A stretch of 64,000 bases of DNA from Stratiolaelaps scimitus (GCA_019614645.1 JABWDB010000049.1:2046001-2110000), one strand, 5' to 3'. Shown: positions 1-11,703, counted from the first letter of the stretch. Made by a program: numbers and translations. The notes: generated by a model not told the origin, from the letters alone.

Positions 1-1217
1 GCTTTAGCTGCGGCTGAACAACCTCGCTCCTCTTCGGTTCTGGCGTCGCCTTTCCCGTTGTCGCCGTCGTCGACGACGAAAATCGGGCACTGCTATGTAG
101 CAGAAGCACTGTGTCGGCTACCCGCCTCGGCCTAATATCTAACCGACCGACCGATCCAATAGATTTAGTAGCTAGTAGACGCGCGCGGCTTTCTCCGCTG
201 TGTTGTTTCCCTGCCACTGCTGATGCGGCTGCCCTGGCGTTAGACAGGCTGTTTCTGCTGCCGTTGAATTGGCCCTCCACGTCCTTGCTCTCTCTCTCTC
301 TCTCGCCGTTTCTCTCTGTTCGGGACTCGACGCCGGCACAAGAAGAGTTGTTCTCCTTCTCGTTTTTTGTCTTCTTCTCTTGCCGTCTCATCGTGGCCCG
401 CTTTGTGTTTCGCCTTCTTCTCGCCACTTGAGGATCTCGGGAGGTGCTGCTCCCAACAAGGGGGAACGAAAGAACAAGAGAGAGAGCGAGAGAGGGTAAC
501 GATCGGCTGAGGCAGCTAGCGACCACCACCCGACCACCGTCACGGGTAGGGAACGACCATAGCGTTATTCCCTCTGAACTCGTCCTCGCCTCCCTTTGTG
601 ATTGGGCCAGCGGAACAGAGAGAGTCTTCTTCGCGGTCTGCCAACTTCATGGGATCACATGGGTTGCCCGATGGGTGCTTCCTGGCTGACTGCTACTGCT
701 TACTAGCTTGCTTCAGTGTGCAACGACAACGGCTGAGTCATAACAACACCAGTGACAACAGCTACCACTGCTGCCACAAGAGCCATCGCCATAGCTAATA
801 TCATCACCTCGCGACCGCGAACCATCTCCACCGAGCACCGCGGAGCCAGCAGCCCCGACTCCTTGCGACAGCGTGGTGACTCCTGACCGGCCGACCGCTC
901 CCCCTCGTAACTTTATCTAAGCGCATACTGCATTTTCCCCTCATTGAACGATGAAGAGGACAAGAGATCCGCGCCTTTCGTCACACTGAGGGGGACTAGA
1001 CTGTTTTCGATAAAGAATAGGACGTCGGTTCTCAGTCTTCACGCAGCTTCGCCCGACTGTCGCTAGCTGCTTATGCGGTCGGTCCATTTGGTTTGATCCA
1101 TTTGGTGGCGGTTAAAGGTTGCTAATTCAATTGCTTGTTGACAATAAAAAGATTTGACACCATTTGTCGGATATTTTTGCACACACACATTCACACACAC
1201 ACCGACACATCATCATA
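1..1217. other. GC-rich pyrimidine-rich block, no supported gene
   Basis: This stretch is rich in CT and CCG and contains a (CT)n array at 289-304. Several overlapping frames are open but none has a start context, splice sites or codon bias that stands out. Just after a CA-rich stretch (about 1180-1212) comes a sequence matching a 5' splice donor (GTAAGTAT, GT at 1218). The block could therefore be an untranslated first exon of a plus-strand transcript. That is inference; no TATA box or other promoter motif was seen. Confidence 0.3.
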
Positions 1218-1692
1218 GTAAGTATTATTCTATATGCATCGTGTAGTCAGCAATATATGTAGGGTTTTTATTGGTCACTCTCACCCCGTATTGTTTGCAT
1301 TTCAAATACGTGTATTCGTAATGTAATTTCATAAGCAGCAGAACGTGTAAACACCATGTATACGATTGTTCTCATAATAGTCTTTATGTATATCAGCGCG
1401 TCCATGCACAATGTGTGTGTGTTCACACATATGTCATGTATTCTTAAAAGCAATATTTAATATACTACATAACATATATATATATTATGCAACAAACAGC
1501 TGAAGGTCAGCCGACACAAGCAAACAAGACGATAAATTAACCTCAGGGTAGTTGTTTAAGCATAGGTACCTATTACATCTTGCACAGCCCGTTATGAATG
1601 TATGGATGGGTATACCCCACTTTGCTAAATGTCGCCGCCGTTTCACCTCTCTGTGGGAGGAAATGTCACCCCAGCTACCCCCGGTGCTGCCA

Positions 1693-1712
1693 CCCCCCCC
1701 CCCCCACCCCCC
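1693..1712 (+). repeat. C-homopolymer run (C13 A C6)
   Basis: Thirteen C residues, one A, then six more C. It is one of about ten C or G runs of nine or more in the window. Runs of this kind are length-unstable and prone to sequencing error. Confidence 0.9.
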
Positions 1713-1896
1713 GTATTGCTCCAAGCCCTATTCCCCATAGACGAAAAGAGTGCCAACCTGACAAATGACTTACAGCGCCCTCCTACGGGTTTCTGATGAA
1801 GCCACCAGCTACTGAGTCTGGGTCTACTACAACAACTACTACTACGACCACCGGTCTGGTTAGACACAGCTTGGATAAATACACGAGATAAGTACC

Positions 1897-2157
1897 GCGG
1901 GTTCAATTCCTGCCGTGGCTGGCCTCAGGGAGGTGTGGATTTTCTCTCTTGATATTTCTCGTAGCCATACTGCCATCATACAAATAGGTGACGAAATGCG
2001 TCTGATTGGAGAAGGGCTGGGGGTCAGCTGCGATCGAACAAAATAAGATGTCTGTGTTTATTTTTGACGATTCAACGTAAAAGTTCAAGGCACCTCCAGT
2101 ATCGTATGAGAGCTGCCTTATATATATATATACTGCCATTGTATAAAAAAAAAAAAA
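1897..2157 (+). mobile_element. Possible tRNA-derived SINE remnant
   Basis: The 11-mer ggttcaattcc at 1900-1910 fits the RNA polymerase III B box. It sits in a T-arm-like hairpin: 1897-1901 pairs with 1909-1913, with one G-T pair. About 230 bases downstream is a run of A (2145-2157). A B box followed at this distance by poly(A) is the layout of a tRNA-derived SINE. No good A box is present upstream, so the head is either lost or the match is chance. No second copy was found in the window. Confidence 0.25.
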
Positions 2158-3788
2158 CGGACCCTGCCTATTCCATCGAGTTCGTAATCGACCGATTAGC
2201 TCGACATCTAGGTGGTAATTAACGGCAATCTACCATTGGCTGCAGAAGGTAAATCTGCTGATTGTTTAAGCAGCGAACGTTTTTGGCACCACCCTCAAAA
2301 TAGTGGCTTTCTTAGTGTGACGCAGGCTTCGCCCTCTTTGCGCTCGTCGGCTGCCGCTTACGATATTCATTGTCGATTAGATCTACTGATACCAACCAGG
2401 CTTCAATATCATACATTGAACTTCATAGGGTTTGTCTGCTCACGTTGGCAGGGCTTTGACTAAACAACTCGGGCCTAGAGACAGCTCATATGCATACCTG
2501 TGAATTATAGCCAGTATCTAGTGACTATTGCGTCACCATTTAAAGGTCACATTAGCAACGATTACAAGCGAATAATGGACGTCATTCGGTCCCTTGAATG
2601 TATTGTATTGTGTATATATGTAAGAGTTCCATTTTCTCAGAGACCTATGCCGAAGCTCAGATCCACAGGGTATTTCGGATTACTGATTGGGTCCCCCCGC
2701 CTCTGTGGTGATGCTGCCGCTTGTGACGCTGCCTTGTGAGCATCGCTTGCCCGAGTGAGTATATCAACCACCATAATGTTTCACTGTGTAATCTTAACCG
2801 CTAATGTTAATTTCATATCATATGCTGTGCTCGAAGCTTCTCCACAACCAGAGATTTTCGGAAATTTCCCAAACGAAACTTCTCAATAAGACCAATAAAA
2901 ATGTGCAACGATACATAATACTCTGGTATTAGTGTGCTGCTTGTCAGGTCTCAGGAAAAAATGACAGCATACCTTGAGAACTTGTAAACTCGTTCTAACT
3001 TCTAAATCGATTCTCCACAGTAGCATACGTAAGCACCGCCGCTGTTGTTGGCCACGGTGTTTCCGAGGTAATCGTTTCATTCACGGCAGAGACGTCTCGT
3101 TCAAGAACCTGTGTCTTCGATACAACGGTCGTCCAAGAAGTCCGCGGTGTTGCTGCAACGCTGCAGGCAAAATCCGCAGCACAAATGCCTCGACCCGACG
3201 CGATGTCGTATCTCGTGTCGTCCTCAATGTTGTCTAGTTCTGCTGTACCATCGTATTGCTTATTTGGAGCTGCTGCTAGTTGTGCGTCTGCTGCATCCGT
3301 ATCGTTGGTGTTTCCTTCTCGCTTTTCTCACCCGCCAGCTACCGGCAGGGCCCTCTCCGTATAGCGGTCATGGTGCTCGTGGTGGCGGTGTCGCCAATCG
3401 CTCTCTTTGAGTGCTGGAGATCGCTTCTTCGGTGTTCTGCAAACGACCGGCGGGCGGACGTGTCCAGTGCAAAAGATATGTCCGCTTGCCAAGCTGCTTT
3501 CCTGCCATGCAGGAGTGCGAGCCAGCCAGCCAGCCAACGAGCCGACTGCCCGTTCGTTCGTTCCTGCTTGTGGCTGCCTTCGTTTGTGTCTGCGCATCTC
3601 TGTGTGCGTGTGTGCATGTGTATATCGTCTGTGTGCTGCTGCCGTTGTGACGGAGAACTCTTCGTGAGGTGGGCCGCTGCCGGCCGTCGACTGTTGGTCT
3701 CTGTTATCTCGGGCGCCCCCGGGCGACTCGTCGCCCGCTTCACTCCCGTCCGTAGTTTGCCCAGCGTAGTGCCATTCCGTCTATGTTA

Positions 3789-3803
3789 CCCCCCCCCCCC
3801 CCC
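3789..3803 (+). repeat. C15 homopolymer
   Basis: Fifteen consecutive C residues, the longest homopolymer seen in the window. Confidence 0.95.
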
Positions 3804-4294
3804 GACAATGCCCGCTCCGCATGCCACCCAGTTTCTACCCTCGTTGTCCCAACGCCTTCCCAACGCCAGTTCGCCTCTCCTGCGATTCGGGCGGACACGA
3901 CAGGCACGAAGGCAGTGAGGCAGCAACCGCTCCTATAAGGACCGGTGGGAACAGCGCTATACTCAAATTGGGGGTTGCCGAGGTGCTGAAGCTCCTGCTT
4001 CTTGCCACAGGCGAAAGAGAGCGAAGCAGCTTGGTGGAGGTAGCAGCTCGGGTGGATGGACGGACGGGATGGGGGGTTGTCGGCTCCCGGGGGCGTAGGA
4101 ATGGGCCCAAGGAACAGTGCTGGATCCAAGGAATAGTGCTGTAAGCGAAGGGGACCTGCCTCTCCTGCGCTCCTACAGCGTTCTAGTACTACCTCAACGC
4201 AGCAAAGACAGCGAGCGAACGAGCGAAGTCACCCAACTGCCTGCCACTACGGCATCGCCCTCTCTTAGTGCCGGCAACGGCGTGGCCACCACCG

Positions 4295-4314
4295 TATATA
4301 TATATATATATATA
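4295..4314. repeat. (TA)10 microsatellite
   Basis: Uninterrupted TA dinucleotide array inside GC-rich DNA. Confidence 0.95.
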
Positions 4315-4699
4315 CCGTATCACATCACGGCCGCCACCACCACCGACGGCAGCAGCATCAGCAGCAGAAGAGCATCAACGGGTAGTCAGTCAGGGGTGGC
4401 AGTGGCAGCTGAGGAGACTGCAGGTGGAGGCTGGGAAGCAGCCACAGGATCGCCATCAGCCAGCTCTCCTTTTACCCTGGCGCTCCTCTCGCATATAAAT
4501 AAATACCATGATACATAGATACAGATGCCAGCTTTAAGAGATTGTGAAAGATATCCCCTGAGCACAGCCACTCATCACATTAAATACTTTTACGTGCACT
4601 ACACTCAAATATTATATAACTCTCTCTCTCTCTGTCTCCTTGGATACTCTTCGCGCATATTGCCTAATTATTATGATCGTTACACGGGAAGATAGTGAA

Positions 4700-5800
4700 G
4701 ACCAAGGGATGGCGGGGAGATCGATTCTGGTGAGTGGCGGTGGCGCGGTCGAACTCCCACCGGATATCGTCACCAAATGGGTGGTTTAAGCCTCAAAGAG
4801 CAACCTGCAAGCGGAAGACCGCGCGGAACCCCAATGATGTCATCACGAATAGAAGTCTGTAGCCCTCACTCGGATGAGCAATCTACAACCGTTCGCTGAG
4901 ATTACCTGCGACTTATGAATTGCCACAACATAATCTCCGTCACAACGAAAACACCCGTCTGAAGTTGAGATAATTAGAATTCAAACTAAGAACTGCTAGT
5001 ATATTCTAAATGCAATGTCTTTGATTGAATGACCTGAACTCGAATTCGTTTAGAGATTGGCCGTCCTCGAAAAGTCGTCATGTCTCTATTTTCAATAGCT
5101 GACCAAGTTTCAATAGTTGACCGAATTTTCGTTTATTGAAAAACTCACCCGTTTTATTTATCTATTCGTATTGTTTGTACAACCAGCAACCCAATTTCGC
5201 GATTCGAATACACACGAAGATGGCGTACTAACGATATTGGAGTTACGGCAGACTGCGCGCTTCGCAAAAAACCCCACTGCGTTTCCATCCATTTATGATA
5301 ATATTTCTGGTTGTATCTCCAGCAGGCTAATATGAATGCCCACTTTACAGGTCAATATAACTAATATGTCATTGATGACATATCAGGTTCCATCTCCATC
5401 GTTGCACATTTGCATTCAAAGGGGTCCATCTTAAGAAGCTTAATGACTAAAGCAGTTGTACCGTGTACATTAAATGTTTAAGGCTGTGATTCAGCCCGGA
5501 GAATTTACTTATTAGATATGTCATTGATCAATATAAATACTATTATTTATTCCCAGTATGTTTTTGAACATCAGCCAAAGCTACTTCGCGTATGTACATG
5601 ATATCGTGTTACGGTTACATACATACATGTAGGTATTATATCGCACAGATGTATTACCGTATCGTCAAGCTCGCTATCATCATAAACGATCTTGTATCGT
5701 ATCAAGTGAGACTTGAGTTCCACTCTCGAGTTTATTCTGCCCCATCCGTTTGCTTGAGCTGCTGCTGCTACATCGATTTCAAATTGGTGTTGGCTGGAGG
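4700..5800. other. AT-richer stretch, no gene seen
   Basis: Unique-looking sequence without long tandem repeats. The part around 4730-4860 is GC-richer than its surroundings and open in one plus frame, but nothing marks it as an exon. Confidence 0.4.
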
Positions 5801-6007
5801 ATTGAGATTGACCAATGAACTGTTCTATCTTCTCACTCTCAACAGCAACCCCCTGGCCCCGTCCAGCGGCAGAAGTACCAGCAGCCACCATCTATCCCAC
5901 TGCGTTTGCACCATTTGCCCTTCTACTCTCCGTCTCTTCACTTCGATCTATACACCCGTTCGTCTCCCCGTTCAGCTCTGCGCCCTTCGCGCCCCCTGTT
6001 CTCTCTT

Positions 6008-6042
6008 GCTGCTGCCGCCGCCGCCGCCGCCGCCACCACCAC
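6008..6042 (+). repeat. (GCC)n / (CAC) triplet tract
   Basis: Imperfect GCC repeats ending in CAC units, inside the pyrimidine-rich stretch upstream of the ATG at 6496. Confidence 0.9.
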
Positions 6043-6495
6043 ATCAACTCACCTTATCGTAGCTTCCTCTACCTACCCTGTGTCAGCCTTCACGGCGCGT
6101 CGCGCCCAGCCTAGTCTTACCTCCCGTTTGCCTCGTCCTCTTTCGCATCGTCTTTATTTGTTATTCGAATTCCCGCCTGCTTGTCTTTCAATCGCAGTGC
6201 GAGCATAGGCCGCGCTGCTGCCCCTCCTTTCACCCTGCCGTTACTGCGTTTCGTTGTCCTGTCCCGCTCTCGTCCCTGTTCTGCCCAGCCCAGTCCAGCT
6301 CGTCCGATCCGTCTGTCTGACATTACCTCCTCCTTCTTCGCTTCTTCCTTCTCGAGTCCTTCTTTTCCCCGAAATTCCCCATCCATCCCTGCTCCTCCGG
6401 CGGCTCGCTCCCCCCATTCTTCCCTGGTCTTCGCCTCGCTCCCCGTTTCTTCCCTGGTTTTCGCCTCGCCTGCACCTTGCCTCGGCTCCATAGCA

Positions 6496-7167
6496 ATGCT
6501 GCAGGAGCAGCCGAAGCAATGGCGCCGTCTGCGTCGTCGACCCCTGGAGCGCCCTTTTTCTTGGTCGTCGTCGTCGTCGTCTTCCTTTTTTCGGCTTCGT
6601 CTCTTTCCTTGCTTCTTCGAGGCGCTCTTGGTTTTCACCCCCATCTTGCCTTCCACTACCAACAGCAGGAGCAACCCTACCAGCTTTTTCTGCCTACCAG
6701 CCGTCCATCCGTTCGTCCGACAACTGAGCGAGCGACTCCCAAGGGAAGCGATGCGGGGAATGGGATATGGGTTGGGATTCGGGATGGCGGAGCTCCTGGC
6801 AGACCTGCTGGGACAGCCGACCTGGCGGCTGCTGTACGATGGCTGGCAGCGTTGCGTGCTCACCAAGCATCCTGGTGCCGCTGCAGCAGCAGCAGCAGGA
6901 GCAAAGCACAAGAAAAGGGGGAGGAGACATTGCTGCGGAACAGCAGCAGCGGCACCACCACCACCACCACCAAGAAGGCGCGCAGGGCAGGCAAGACAGG
7001 ACAAGGCGGGTGGGTGGGTGGTCGGTTGGTGGTGGTGGCCGTGGAGAGAATTGGGGATGATGCGGCAAACGGGAGAAAAGAAGAAGATGCGAGTAGCAAA
7101 GCCTATGCGCCTTCACCCGCGTGATCGCCGGCTTGTGGCAGCAGCGACAGCAGCAGTCGAGCGGTAG
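6496..7167 (+). CDS. Candidate ORF, 223 aa, low-complexity, unrecognised
   Basis: From the ATG at 6496 (G at -3) the frame stays open for 223 codons. It starts MLQEQPKQWRR and has poly-Ser encoded by TCG repeats. Around residues 88-125 is a compositionally normal stretch (for example AELLADLLGQPTWRLLYDGW) using mostly GC-ending codons. Poly-Ala and poly-Pro from CAG and CAC repeats follow. About 700 bases of pyrimidine-rich DNA precede it, as in a 5' leader. Against a gene: other frames, including minus frames of 295 and 353 codons, are open across the same DNA, as expected in GC-rich triplet repeats. I recognise no family. Chance is the main alternative. Confidence 0.2.
   Translation: MLQEQPKQWRRLRRRPLERPFSWSSSSSSSFFRLRLFPCFFEALLVFTPILPSTTNSRSNPTSFFCLPAVHPFVRQLSERLPREAMRGMGYGLGFGMAELLADLLGQPTWRLLYDGWQRCVLTKHPGAAAAAAAGAKHKKRGRRHCCGTAAAAPPPPPPRRRAGQARQDKAGGWVVGWWWWPWRELGMMRQTGEKKKMRVAKPMRLHPRDRRLVAAATAAVER
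6883..6972 (+). repeat. CAG and CAC triplet tracts
   Basis: (CAG)n at 6883-6898 and (CAC)n at 6953-6972, separated by purine-rich DNA with further CAG units. They would code poly-Gln, poly-Ala, poly-His or poly-Thr depending on frame, so protein-like runs here carry little weight. Confidence 0.9.
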
Positions 7168-8640
7168 CTGTGGTGATAGTTGGGGTTGAGGCAGCATCAA
7201 CGGCGGCGGCAGCGGCGGCGCAGGCACCAGCAGCGGCAGAACTAAAAACAGAGAACAGCGAGAACGGCAGAACCATCCGCAGCCGCGGTTTCTTCCTATT
7301 ACAATGTACAACGAGATGGAAAATGAAAGAAAAACGGGGTCCGTCCGAGGGAACAGGAACGAGAGAAAGAAGCGAAAAGCAGAGGGAGAGGGTGGAAAGC
7401 AGAAAGGGAAATAGGAGAAGAAAGGGGACACGGACGGGAATTGACTCTCAGGGGAGGGAGATAAGGGGCGGCCGGGGGGGGGGGGGTGTCTGGCGGTGTC
7501 ACAGGGAGTAGCACCGACTAATAGCCCTCTTTGGTTTGTGTCGATTCTAGGGGCGAATGGGCGAGAGTGTCTGGATGAGCAGGAACACCCCTCGACGCTC
7601 GCTCCCATTCTACGAAGAATTGGGGCTGGGACTTGAGGCTCACGAGTCGGTACGACGAATGTAGTCAGTCCACTGATCTGTCTGACTCTCCTTGATATAG
7701 CTCGTTCATCTCGGAGATCGGCTATTTTGCGGATTACAATACTCCTTACTGCCACTTTAAACGAGAGTAGAAGGTACTACCACTTTTTCTTTTCTATTCG
7801 CCTACCCTTAGCCGTCTTTACATAACAGAAAGGCTGTGCCGCTGTTTAGCTTTACTTCAAGGACCTATCATGTTGATCATGCTGAATTTGTCTGGATTAC
7901 TACTACTAGGACTCAATAGTCCAACCGTTTCGGTACCACTGAGCAGAGTGGTGTGGTAGAAGAATACCTAATGTATAATGCTATGTAGCTTTCGACACCC
8001 TTACGAATAGTCTCAGAGATTGTGGAGGGATTCGAGAGAAAGGATTTGAGGTATCAACAAAATGGAAAATGAAACCACGAAAGATTGTAAAACGTCGACG
8101 AGGGTTAAGCGTATACGTGTTGTTCCCATCTCTTTGGGGATTATTTAAAGTCACCTTGGCGCTTATTTACATGATCTCAGGGTCACGATGACATTTCTCA
8201 TGTCTGTTTATTATACCTATTATATATTCCGGTGTTAACGCGTCTATACGTGTGACATCAGCTTGCGGTCATCGCCAACCAAATATATATGTATATATAT
8301 TCCATGAGCTTAAACACAGCAGAAAAGGTCTGCGTGCTTTTTGTGCATCTTATACAGCACTACATTGTCTACTTACATAGGCGCAACGCATAGTAGCCAC
8401 CGATCGAGGAGGAGGAGCACTCCTCACAAATGCTCACATATGCAATTCTCCATTGAAATGCGGTCGTTGCCCATCCACCCCGAGAAGCTAATCTTTCCTT
8501 TCATCAGCATCTGTTCAATCGTCGTTGCAGTGTGGGCCTGTCATGGAAGTGTGTTTGTTTCCTTCGAGCTGGGCCGTATGACCACTTGTATACTTACCAT
8601 AGAGCCATACAAACTTTACTCACTAACAAACAACACCAGG
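7168..8640. other. Transition from GC-rich to AT-richer DNA, no gene
   Basis: The first half is purine-rich (GAGAA-type) with the G13 run. After about 7760 the composition becomes ordinary and no frame is long. Short TA runs occur near 8282-8300. A GTAAGT on the minus strand (GT at about 8376) resembles a donor site but has no strong acceptor behind it. Confidence 0.4.
7474..7486 (+). repeat. G13 homopolymer
   Basis: Thirteen consecutive G residues. Confidence 0.95.
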
Positions 8641-9737
8641 TATCAATAGCAACATCAGCACGAGCAAAAGCAGCGGCGGCGGCGCGCTCGTGTGACGGCG
8701 ATACGCTCACCGAGCTTCCTCTTAAGAAAAGAGAAGATCGACAGCGCGCGAATGATTTAATCTGCGCGGTGGCACCGGCGGCGGCGGCTGCAGGCAGAGG
8801 CACTGTGTGTGAAAGCGAGCCTTTCCTGTCTGCCTACTGTTCGTGTTGCGGAGACCTCAGGTGTATGTATGTGTGTATGTGTGCTTCTGTGTGCGAGGAG
8901 CGTGCGTGAGTGTGCGTGTGGGCGCACGGCGGCAGCTCTGACTGTCCGTCTGCTTGCTTCTGTACTGCTTGGCTGTGGCGGCGACCAGTGTTTAGTGTAG
9001 AGAACGGGGAGTTACGTCTGTGTCGGCGATACCGATGTGCGTCAGCCTCCCTGCGTGTGTCTGCGCGATTGTACGCGCACGACGAGCGCGCGGGTGTGTT
9101 TGGCTGTCTGCCTGTGTGTGTGTGTATCTCTGCGGACTGGCTGACCGCCTCACCGACCGACCGACCGCCCGCCCGTCCGCGCGGGAACTGTTGTGGGTGT
9201 GTGTGTGTGTATGCGCATACGGGGCATGTGGCTATATTCGTGTGTGAGTGAGCTCCGTTTGTTTACATATATATGGCTGTGTGACTATGCGCCGGTTAGT
9301 GACTGCTTGGGGATTTCCTCCGAGCTTGGTGGCTCTATAGAGGAGCGCGCGCGCGCGGGTGCGAGAGAGAGAGAGAGAGGAAGAAGAAAGGACAGCGGCG
9401 ATGTGGAGGGAAAGGGCAACAGCTGAGTGCCGCCTGCAGCAATTTTCGATGGGAGCCAACCATCTGCGTACCGGGACAAGCGTGCTTGTGTCTGTGCGTA
9501 TGTGGCTGAATGCTGTATGCGTAGCTAGCCAGATGTGGGGAGGGGGTATGCGTGCCGATGGCTACGTGAGCGTAGGTGGATTGGGCGCGCTGGAAAGAAT
9601 ATCTTCGTCGAGTTGGGACGATTGCAGCGACAGTGATGGAAACAGCGAGCGGTGATACCTTGAGTCCTCGACGCTAAAGACTATCACCCACGCGGATAAC
9701 CATCAGGGGGAAGTTGATTTTTCTATGCTCCTCATTA
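8641..9737. other. GC-rich block with GT, GC and GA arrays
   Basis: Dense short repeats: GCG units near 8785, (GT)n at 9196-9210, (GC)n at 9345-9357 and (GA)n at 9363-9380. (CCGA) units lie near 9160. Frames are open on both strands, but none has gene-like support. Confidence 0.4.
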
Positions 9738-9743
9738 TTTATT
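9738..9743 (-). terminator. AATAAA poly(A) signal candidate
   Basis: Reads AATAAA on the minus strand, about 264 bases past the stop of the candidate exon ending at 10007. That is a usual 3' UTR distance. The hexamer is common by chance, so this is supportive only together with the exon. Confidence 0.25.
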
Positions 9744-9801
9744 CTTGTCTTTCATCTGCTGTGAAGTTTCCCCCAAGGTAGAAATCATACTCAACCAATG
9801 C

Positions 9802-9820
9802 ATATATATATATATATATA
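9802..9820. repeat. (AT)n microsatellite
   Basis: Nineteen bases of alternating AT. Confidence 0.95.
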
Positions 9821-10006
9821 GACTACGGCCTATGCGCTACTGATTTTCACAACGCAACCATCCATTATTGTAACTATGTCTACTACGGTATTTGGCCACG
9901 GGCAACCACCGGCTTAAAGGGTACTCCAACTACTACAACAGATTTCGACATTTCGAACATTCCCAACACATCGCCACGTAAGTAATTTTTTTGCAAATTG
10001 TTGAGT

Positions 10007-10393
10007 TCACAACAAGAAAATAACGAGCAGTCGCGTTGAAAACAAACCCTGTGCACACCGATACAAGAAATTCACCCCAAAAATTTGTTCAAAGCGAAAG
10101 AGAAAGATACAACGAAAATTAACACCCACTGACAGAAATCCCGTCAGTTGTCTCGAGGCCATAGATCGGACATCGCTTGATATATCACAAGTGTACACGA
10201 CACCGTCGCTCGCCTGAGGTCGAAACGCAATGGCGGCAGTGACTACTATTCTACCATTAGAGATGACCATTTTTAAAACGTTTTTATGATCGGGGCATTT
10301 GAACGACATTGAGTCGATTTTGACGTGACACAAGCGCCTGATCGCGCGCTCCACCGAGTCTTCCACCACAACGCCGTATCGTATACGCTTTGC
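10007..10393 (-). CDS. Candidate 3' exon of an unrecognised gene
   Basis: On the minus strand a near-ideal acceptor (about 25 pyrimidines, then CATCAG) ends at 10394. The exon opens GCA AAG CGT in an uninterrupted 128-codon frame ending at a TGA. The first 90 codons look strongly coding by hand count: G is about 36% at position 1 and 18% at position 2. The composition is mixed and includes stretches such as VVVEDSVERAIRRLCHVKID. The last third is rich in Phe and Leu, so the true exon may instead end at an internal donor. One candidate is GTAGAA, roughly 50 codons in. AATAAA follows 264 bases after the stop. Upstream exons were not found. No family recognised. Confidence 0.4.
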   Translation of the reverse strand, partial: AKRIRYGVVVEDSVERAIRRLCHVKIDSMSFKCPDHKNVLKMVISNGRIVVTAAIAFRPQASDGVVYTCDISSDVRSMASRQLTGFLSVGVNFRCIFLFRFEQIFGVNFLYRCAQGLFSTRLLVIFLL

Positions 10394-11316
10394 CTGATGG
10401 AGAAAAAGGAAAGGAGAGAGAAATATAAGGAGGCAGGCCACGTGTTTCAGGGGTGCCGGTGGCCGGAAGGGGAGGGAGGAGGGGCACTGCCGCCGCCGCC
10501 ACCGCCGCCTCCTCCTCCTCTTCTGCTACTGCTCGAAGCATTCATACAGACAAGCTCGATCGTAGAGAATCAGAGCGCCACAGATAGAAGAGAATCAGCC
10601 AGTGAGGTAGACCGATAGGCAGCTGGATCTCTGTGTGAGGACAAGGTGTTCAAGGTCACACCCAAGAAGCGTTTCACCTTCTCGTATCACCGCTGGTTAT
10701 TTTATCTGCTGCGTCCTAGACGATACGATAGGAACGAGGCAGGCTTATGTTCGAAGCAAAGTAGAATCTTTCGTTTGGCCTGAAACTTTTCAGGGTTTTC
10801 TGCTTATCAACTTTTCCGCATCGTTGTAAGTGGCCAATGGGGATAAGGAAAACGCGTTACACAAGCAAAGTTAGCAGGGCCGTCCGACATGTTTAAGTGT
10901 CGCTTGAGCTAAATGCGCGAGCTAAGTCAATCTAAGGAACGGCTTCGATGTAGCTTGTTTCGGTAGGCAAATCACAATGACGCCACCTTAAAAGCGTTAC
11001 AGTTTTGCGTTTGGGGAACATTGGAAATGAACCATATTTTTTGAGGAAGTTGACTCGAAAGATGGACATGCTCACCCGGAAAATCGAGCGGAATTCGGAT
11101 CTGTCGGATAAGTGCTTCGGAACATTAGTGTACCACGCACGAGACATTTCTCGGTGCTTCCTCAATCCCCTTCGTCTTTCACACCACCCCCAGCTGTTTG
11201 ACGGCGCCGGCGGTGTTCGATTCAACAACTGCGCTCTTGCATTATTTCAAGTCAATAGCCTCAAAATATAATCACTATTCATTCAAGTTTTCTGAACAAC
11301 GCTTTTGCTTTTTTTA
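10394..11316. other. Upstream intron-like DNA and CCG tract
   Basis: Holds the pyrimidine tract (minus strand) of the exon at 10007-10393 and a CCG/CCT triplet tract at 10489-10524. The rest is ordinary-composition sequence with no supported gene. Confidence 0.4.
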
Positions 11317-11317
11317 G
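11299..11317 (+). promoter_or_regulatory. Strong 3' splice acceptor-like site (plus)
   Basis: A T-rich pyrimidine tract ends in TTTTTTTAG directly before GAGGAAATC. The next frame in phase 0 runs 31 codons to a stop. Another frame stays open for 280 codons but is hydrophobic and low-quality. It could be a real acceptor of an untranslated or short exon. Confidence 0.25.
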
Positions 11318-11498
11318 GAGGAAATCATATCCTTTTCGTTTCGGATCAACGTTGCCACCATCAGCTATTCTGCTTTTGGCCACACATCGCTTTGCCAGAT
11401 TTGTTCAGCTTGAAACTGCTTGAAAAAGCAGATTGTCAAGTGGCATCGCCGCTTCACAAACGCCACTTCCGTTTCAAGGATGGTTGGCATATAGACGC

Positions 11499-11535
11499 CA
11501 AGAAGAAGAAGAAGAAAAAGAAAAAGAAAAAGAAG
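11499..11535 (+). repeat. (AAG)n / (AAAAAG)n tract
   Basis: Purine-only tract of AAG units passing into AAAAAG units. It is also a polypyrimidine tract on the other strand. Confidence 0.9.
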
Positions 11536-11703
11536 TTGGCGAGAAGCCACGCCTCTCATTTTCCTCCCTCACTTCTGGCAGCAGTGGATGCCTCCTTCAG
11601 GCATTGCCTTGCCCTGCTTGTCTTCTTTATGCTTCTTCTCGCCTTTCAACGCCTTCATAGCTATAATATATACACTCGCCCTCGCACTGTACTCATATAT
11701 GTA

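Larger units (their letters stand above)
1218..2900. other. Mixed non-coding stretch with possible SINE remnant
   Basis: No supported gene. It holds a short TA run near 1472-1483, a C-rich run at 1693-1712, a tRNA-like B box (1897-1913) and a poly(A) run (2145-2157). The GTGAGTAT at about 2755 resembles a donor site, but no open exon in front of it is convincing. Confidence 0.4.
2900..4700. other. GC-rich block with C15 run and TA array
   Basis: Many frames are open because stops are rare in this composition. The region has a run of 15 C at 3789-3803, (TA)n at 4295-4314 and (CT)n at 4621-4633. One plus frame (4117-4518) shows a mild excess of G at codon position 1 (roughly 34% against 22% at position 2). 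It lacks an ATG and runs through the TA array, so I do not call it a gene. AATAAA occurs at about 4497-4503. Confidence 0.35.

Noticed and set aside
1800..1920. Complete tRNA gene using the B box at 1900
   Set aside because: A partial acceptor stem can be drawn (1800-1806 with 1914-1920), but the span is 121 bases, one pair fails and there is no A box.
6694..7755. 353-codon minus-strand open frame (and a 295-codon one at 6117-7004)
   Set aside because: Composition is Cys/Trp/Pro/Leu-rich from CAG, CAC and pyrimidine repeats. Overlapping frames on both strands are equally open, and there is no start or splice support.
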